Below are positions 12,767 to 14,574 of a DNA stretch of 14,574 nt, one piece after another. The stretch comes from Candidatus Poribacteria bacterium. GTDB taxonomy: Bacteria; Poribacteria; WGA-4E; WGA-3G. Positions within the stretch are counted from its first letter, which is position 1, and each line of letters starts with the position of its first letter. The translations under genes were made by a program, and so were the position numbers. The stretch is taken from the NCBI GenBank assembly GCA_028818995.1, contig JAPPMR010000066.1, forward strand, positions 1-14,574. The letters run 5' to 3'. The notes under the pieces were generated by a model. That model ran no database searches and was not told the origin of the DNA. It saw only the letters and a list, made by a program, of their open reading frames with translations.

Positions 12767-14539
12767 TTATTGAGTTTCTAAAATTCTTGCGTCAAATAGG
12801 TCAAGCACGGGTCTGATCTGTTCATCTTCTTCGGCTTGTTGTCTACGCATCATCGGTGTAGTTTGTACTTCTTCGTCTGACGATTCAGCGGTTTCCTCCG
12901 GTTGTGCAACCGCTTCGCCTCTCACAAGTTCAATTTGAACTGATTTTCCTAAAACCTCTCTAAAAGTATTCGTGATATTTTTCTCTGTTTCATTATAATC
13001 TAAAAAAACCGTTCCCGCGGGGTAAACGATCTTTATTTTATCTTCTCCATTTACCGTTGGCACCGCATCTTTGAGTGGACTGTGTGCTAAATAGGGTGAA
13101 ATTTTCTGAAGTCGTGATATTACATCTTCCCAAATAACAGACAGTTCATCTAAACTACGAGCTGCTGTTTGATCAGGCTGCTCTGTATTTGAAACCGATT
13201 CACTTTTTTCTAAGGTAGGTTTTGGAGGTGTTTGAGAAGGGGTTTCTGATTTTTGTGTCGGACGGACGGGGTTTTCTACTTCAAAGGTCGGTTCTGGAGT
13301 CTCACGGCTGGGGGTGTTGCTGGGAAGTGTGGGATTTGGTGTAGGTGTAGATTCCGATTCGGAAGTATCAATTTTCTGTTCTATAGCAATAAGTTTATTA
13401 ATAATTTCATCAAGTTGAATGGTTTCTTTTATGGCGTTGATTTGAATCAGTGCATTCTCAAGTTGTAATTGGGCATAACCGTATTCTTTGATTTCACGGT
13501 TGGTATGCATCAGAATTTTGATAATTCGCGAGAGTCGGTCTACTGAAATCTGTTGTGCTTTTTCCTTGAGTTCGGATAGTTCAGATTTTGGGTTTTGAAT
13601 AAGTTCATCAAGTTGGCTATCAACAGCAAGGAGACGCAGGTCGCGAAAGTATGCGATGAGCTGATGAAGGCATTGTGCCAAATCCATACCTTGTTTGGAT
13701 AATTTGTTTAATGTCGTGAGTCCTATAGCGAGGTTACGTCCTTCGATTGCCTCTGTTAGTTCGTGAAGTAGTAAATTTGAACCGAGTCCGAGTGTTTCTT
13801 CAACGTTAGTAAGTGTCAGTTCTTTTCCGGCAGAGGAAACTACACGTTCAAGCAGATTTTCAGCATCACGTAGGCATCCTTCGGATTGGCGTGCGATGAG
13901 CGACAGCACCTCACTGTCAGCAGAAATTTCTTCATCCTCAGCAATAAGTTGTAAGCGAGAAATTATCTGATCAGAGGTTAGATGGCGGAAATCGAAGTCT
14001 TGACAACGGGAGGTGATTGTTTTTGGGATTTGGCCGTGTTCGGTAGTTGCCATGATGAATATGACATGCGGGGGTGGTTCCTCAAGCGTTTTGAGAAGCG
14101 CATTGAAGCCTTCTGTCGTCAGCATGTGAACTTCATCAATGATGTAGATTTTATATTTATAGGCTGCGGGGGCAAGTTTGACGTTCTCGCGTAGGTCGCG
14201 AATGGTGTCAATGCCGCGATTGGAAGCGGCATCCATTTCTATGACATCAAAAGATGAACCTTGTGTAATCTCTCTACAAGCATCACATTCATTACACGGT
14301 TCTCCAGTAACAACTGGACCTAACTCGCTTTCTTGTGTGGGGTTCAGGCAGTTGACCGCTTTAGCAAAGAGACGCGCCACTGTCGTTTTACCTGTACCTC
14401 TTGGTCCCCAAAAAAGATATGCATGACCAAGACGCTCGGACCGGATTTGGTTCTGTAACGTGGCGGTTACGTGCACCTGTCCAACTACATCGCGGAAGTA
14501 CTGAGGGCGCCATTTCTGTGCAAAAACTTCATAAGACAT
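12767..14539 (-). CDS. dnaX: DNA polymerase III subunit tau/gamma (DnaX)
   Basis: 590 residues. The clamp-loader AAA+ core has Walker A GPRGTGKT (45-52), zinc ligands C64, C82, C85 and C88, Walker B IYIIDEVH (131-138), the SRC motif (177-179) and sensor-2-like GCLRD (221-225). Domain III follows to about 390. A Pro/Ser/Thr-rich linker (about 391-460) leads to a C-terminal tau-like domain (461-590) ending in an acidic stretch and RPVLDLFDARIL, which resembles DnaX C-termini of other phyla. It loads the sliding clamp and joins polymerases at the fork. No E. coli-type A_AAA_AAG frameshift site is in frame, but an in-frame T_TTT_TTA heptamer lies at 13007-13001 (codons 511-513). The start at 14539 has a weak AAGG. 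The 35 bases upstream show no clear promoter. Confidence 0.96.
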   Translation of the reverse strand: MSYEVFAQKWRPQYFRDVVGQVHVTATLQNQIRSERLGHAYLFWGPRGTGKTTVARLFAKAVNCLNPTQESELGPVVTGEPCNECDACREITQGSSFDVIEMDAASNRGIDTIRDLRENVKLAPAAYKYKIYIIDEVHMLTTEGFNALLKTLEEPPPHVIFIMATTEHGQIPKTITSRCQDFDFRHLTSDQIISRLQLIAEDEEISADSEVLSLIARQSEGCLRDAENLLERVVSSAGKELTLTNVEETLGLGSNLLLHELTEAIEGRNLAIGLTTLNKLSKQGMDLAQCLHQLIAYFRDLRLLAVDSQLDELIQNPKSELSELKEKAQQISVDRLSRIIKILMHTNREIKEYGYAQLQLENALIQINAIKETIQLDEIINKLIAIEQKIDTSESESTPTPNPTLPSNTPSRETPEPTFEVENPVRPTQKSETPSQTPPKPTLEKSESVSNTEQPDQTAARSLDELSVIWEDVISRLQKISPYLAHSPLKDAVPTVNGEDKIKIVYPAGTVFLDYNETEKNITNTFREVLGKSVQIELVRGEAVAQPEETAESSDEEVQTTPMMRRQQAEEDEQIRPVLDLFDARILETQ

Positions 14540-14574
14540 GCTTGAAACCTTAGACAGGCAAATGTAGTACTTTG

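Noticed and set aside
13202..13210. A-run in dnaX (TTA GAA AAA AGT) as a gamma-producing frameshift site
   Set aside because: The six A residues are in the wrong register for A_AAA_AAG and the run is too short for transcriptional slippage.
1..14574. tRNA, rRNA, riboswitch or origin signals
   Set aside because: I found no cloverleaf with a recognisable T-loop, no rRNA-like stretch, no known riboswitch core and no DnaA-box cluster in the gaps. With all gaps short or filled by repeats, none can be supported.

Overview
The window is a bacterial chromosome segment in which every convincing protein gene lies on the minus strand, so transcription runs from the right end (dnaX) to the left end (a cut-off AccD-like gene). 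The right half is ordinary housekeeping content. The left half is a stress- or signal-type partner-switching regulatory module. Several gaps between these genes are filled by small non-coding mobile elements and hairpin repeats. The double-Cache-like histidine kinase, the exported glutaminyl-cyclase-like protein and the repeat-rich, moderately AT-rich spacers suggest an uncultured Gram-negative-type bacterium. Candidatus Poribacteria or a similar phylum is my tentative guess, made without any database search.

Right part (14574 to 7003): dnaX, ybaB and recR form the classic replication/repair cluster with short spacers. After a 131-bp mobile-element-like repeat come a secreted M28/glutaminyl-cyclase-like protein and an Rpn-type PD-(D/E)XK nuclease gene. 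These lead into mnmG and rsmG (gidA-gidB), the tRNA U34 modification and 16S rRNA methylation pair.

Left part (6922 to 940): a STAS anti-sigma-antagonist, a large membrane sensor histidine kinase, a receiver-PP2C phosphatase (RsbU-like), an RsbW-like anti-sigma kinase and a second STAS protein. The likely logic is kinase to receiver-phosphatase, then dephosphorylated STAS protein, then release of whatever the RsbW-like protein holds. No sigma factor gene is in the window. At the far left, a gene cut by the window edge has a perfect AccD-type zinc ribbon but a carboxyltransferase core that appears to have lost its glycine-rich catalytic loops.

The most notable non-coding finds are two copies of a 223-bp element (691-913 and 3403-3625). 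They have about 24-bp terminal inverted repeats and each copy has its own 8-9-bp target duplication. A different 138-bp element with about 43-bp inverted arms (6258-6395) and a third element (11625-11755) also occur. A GTCCC-TAC-GGGAC hairpin is nested in the first two families, and REP-like palindromes with a GTAG foot are also present. Three of the four elements sit a few tens of bases after a stop codon.
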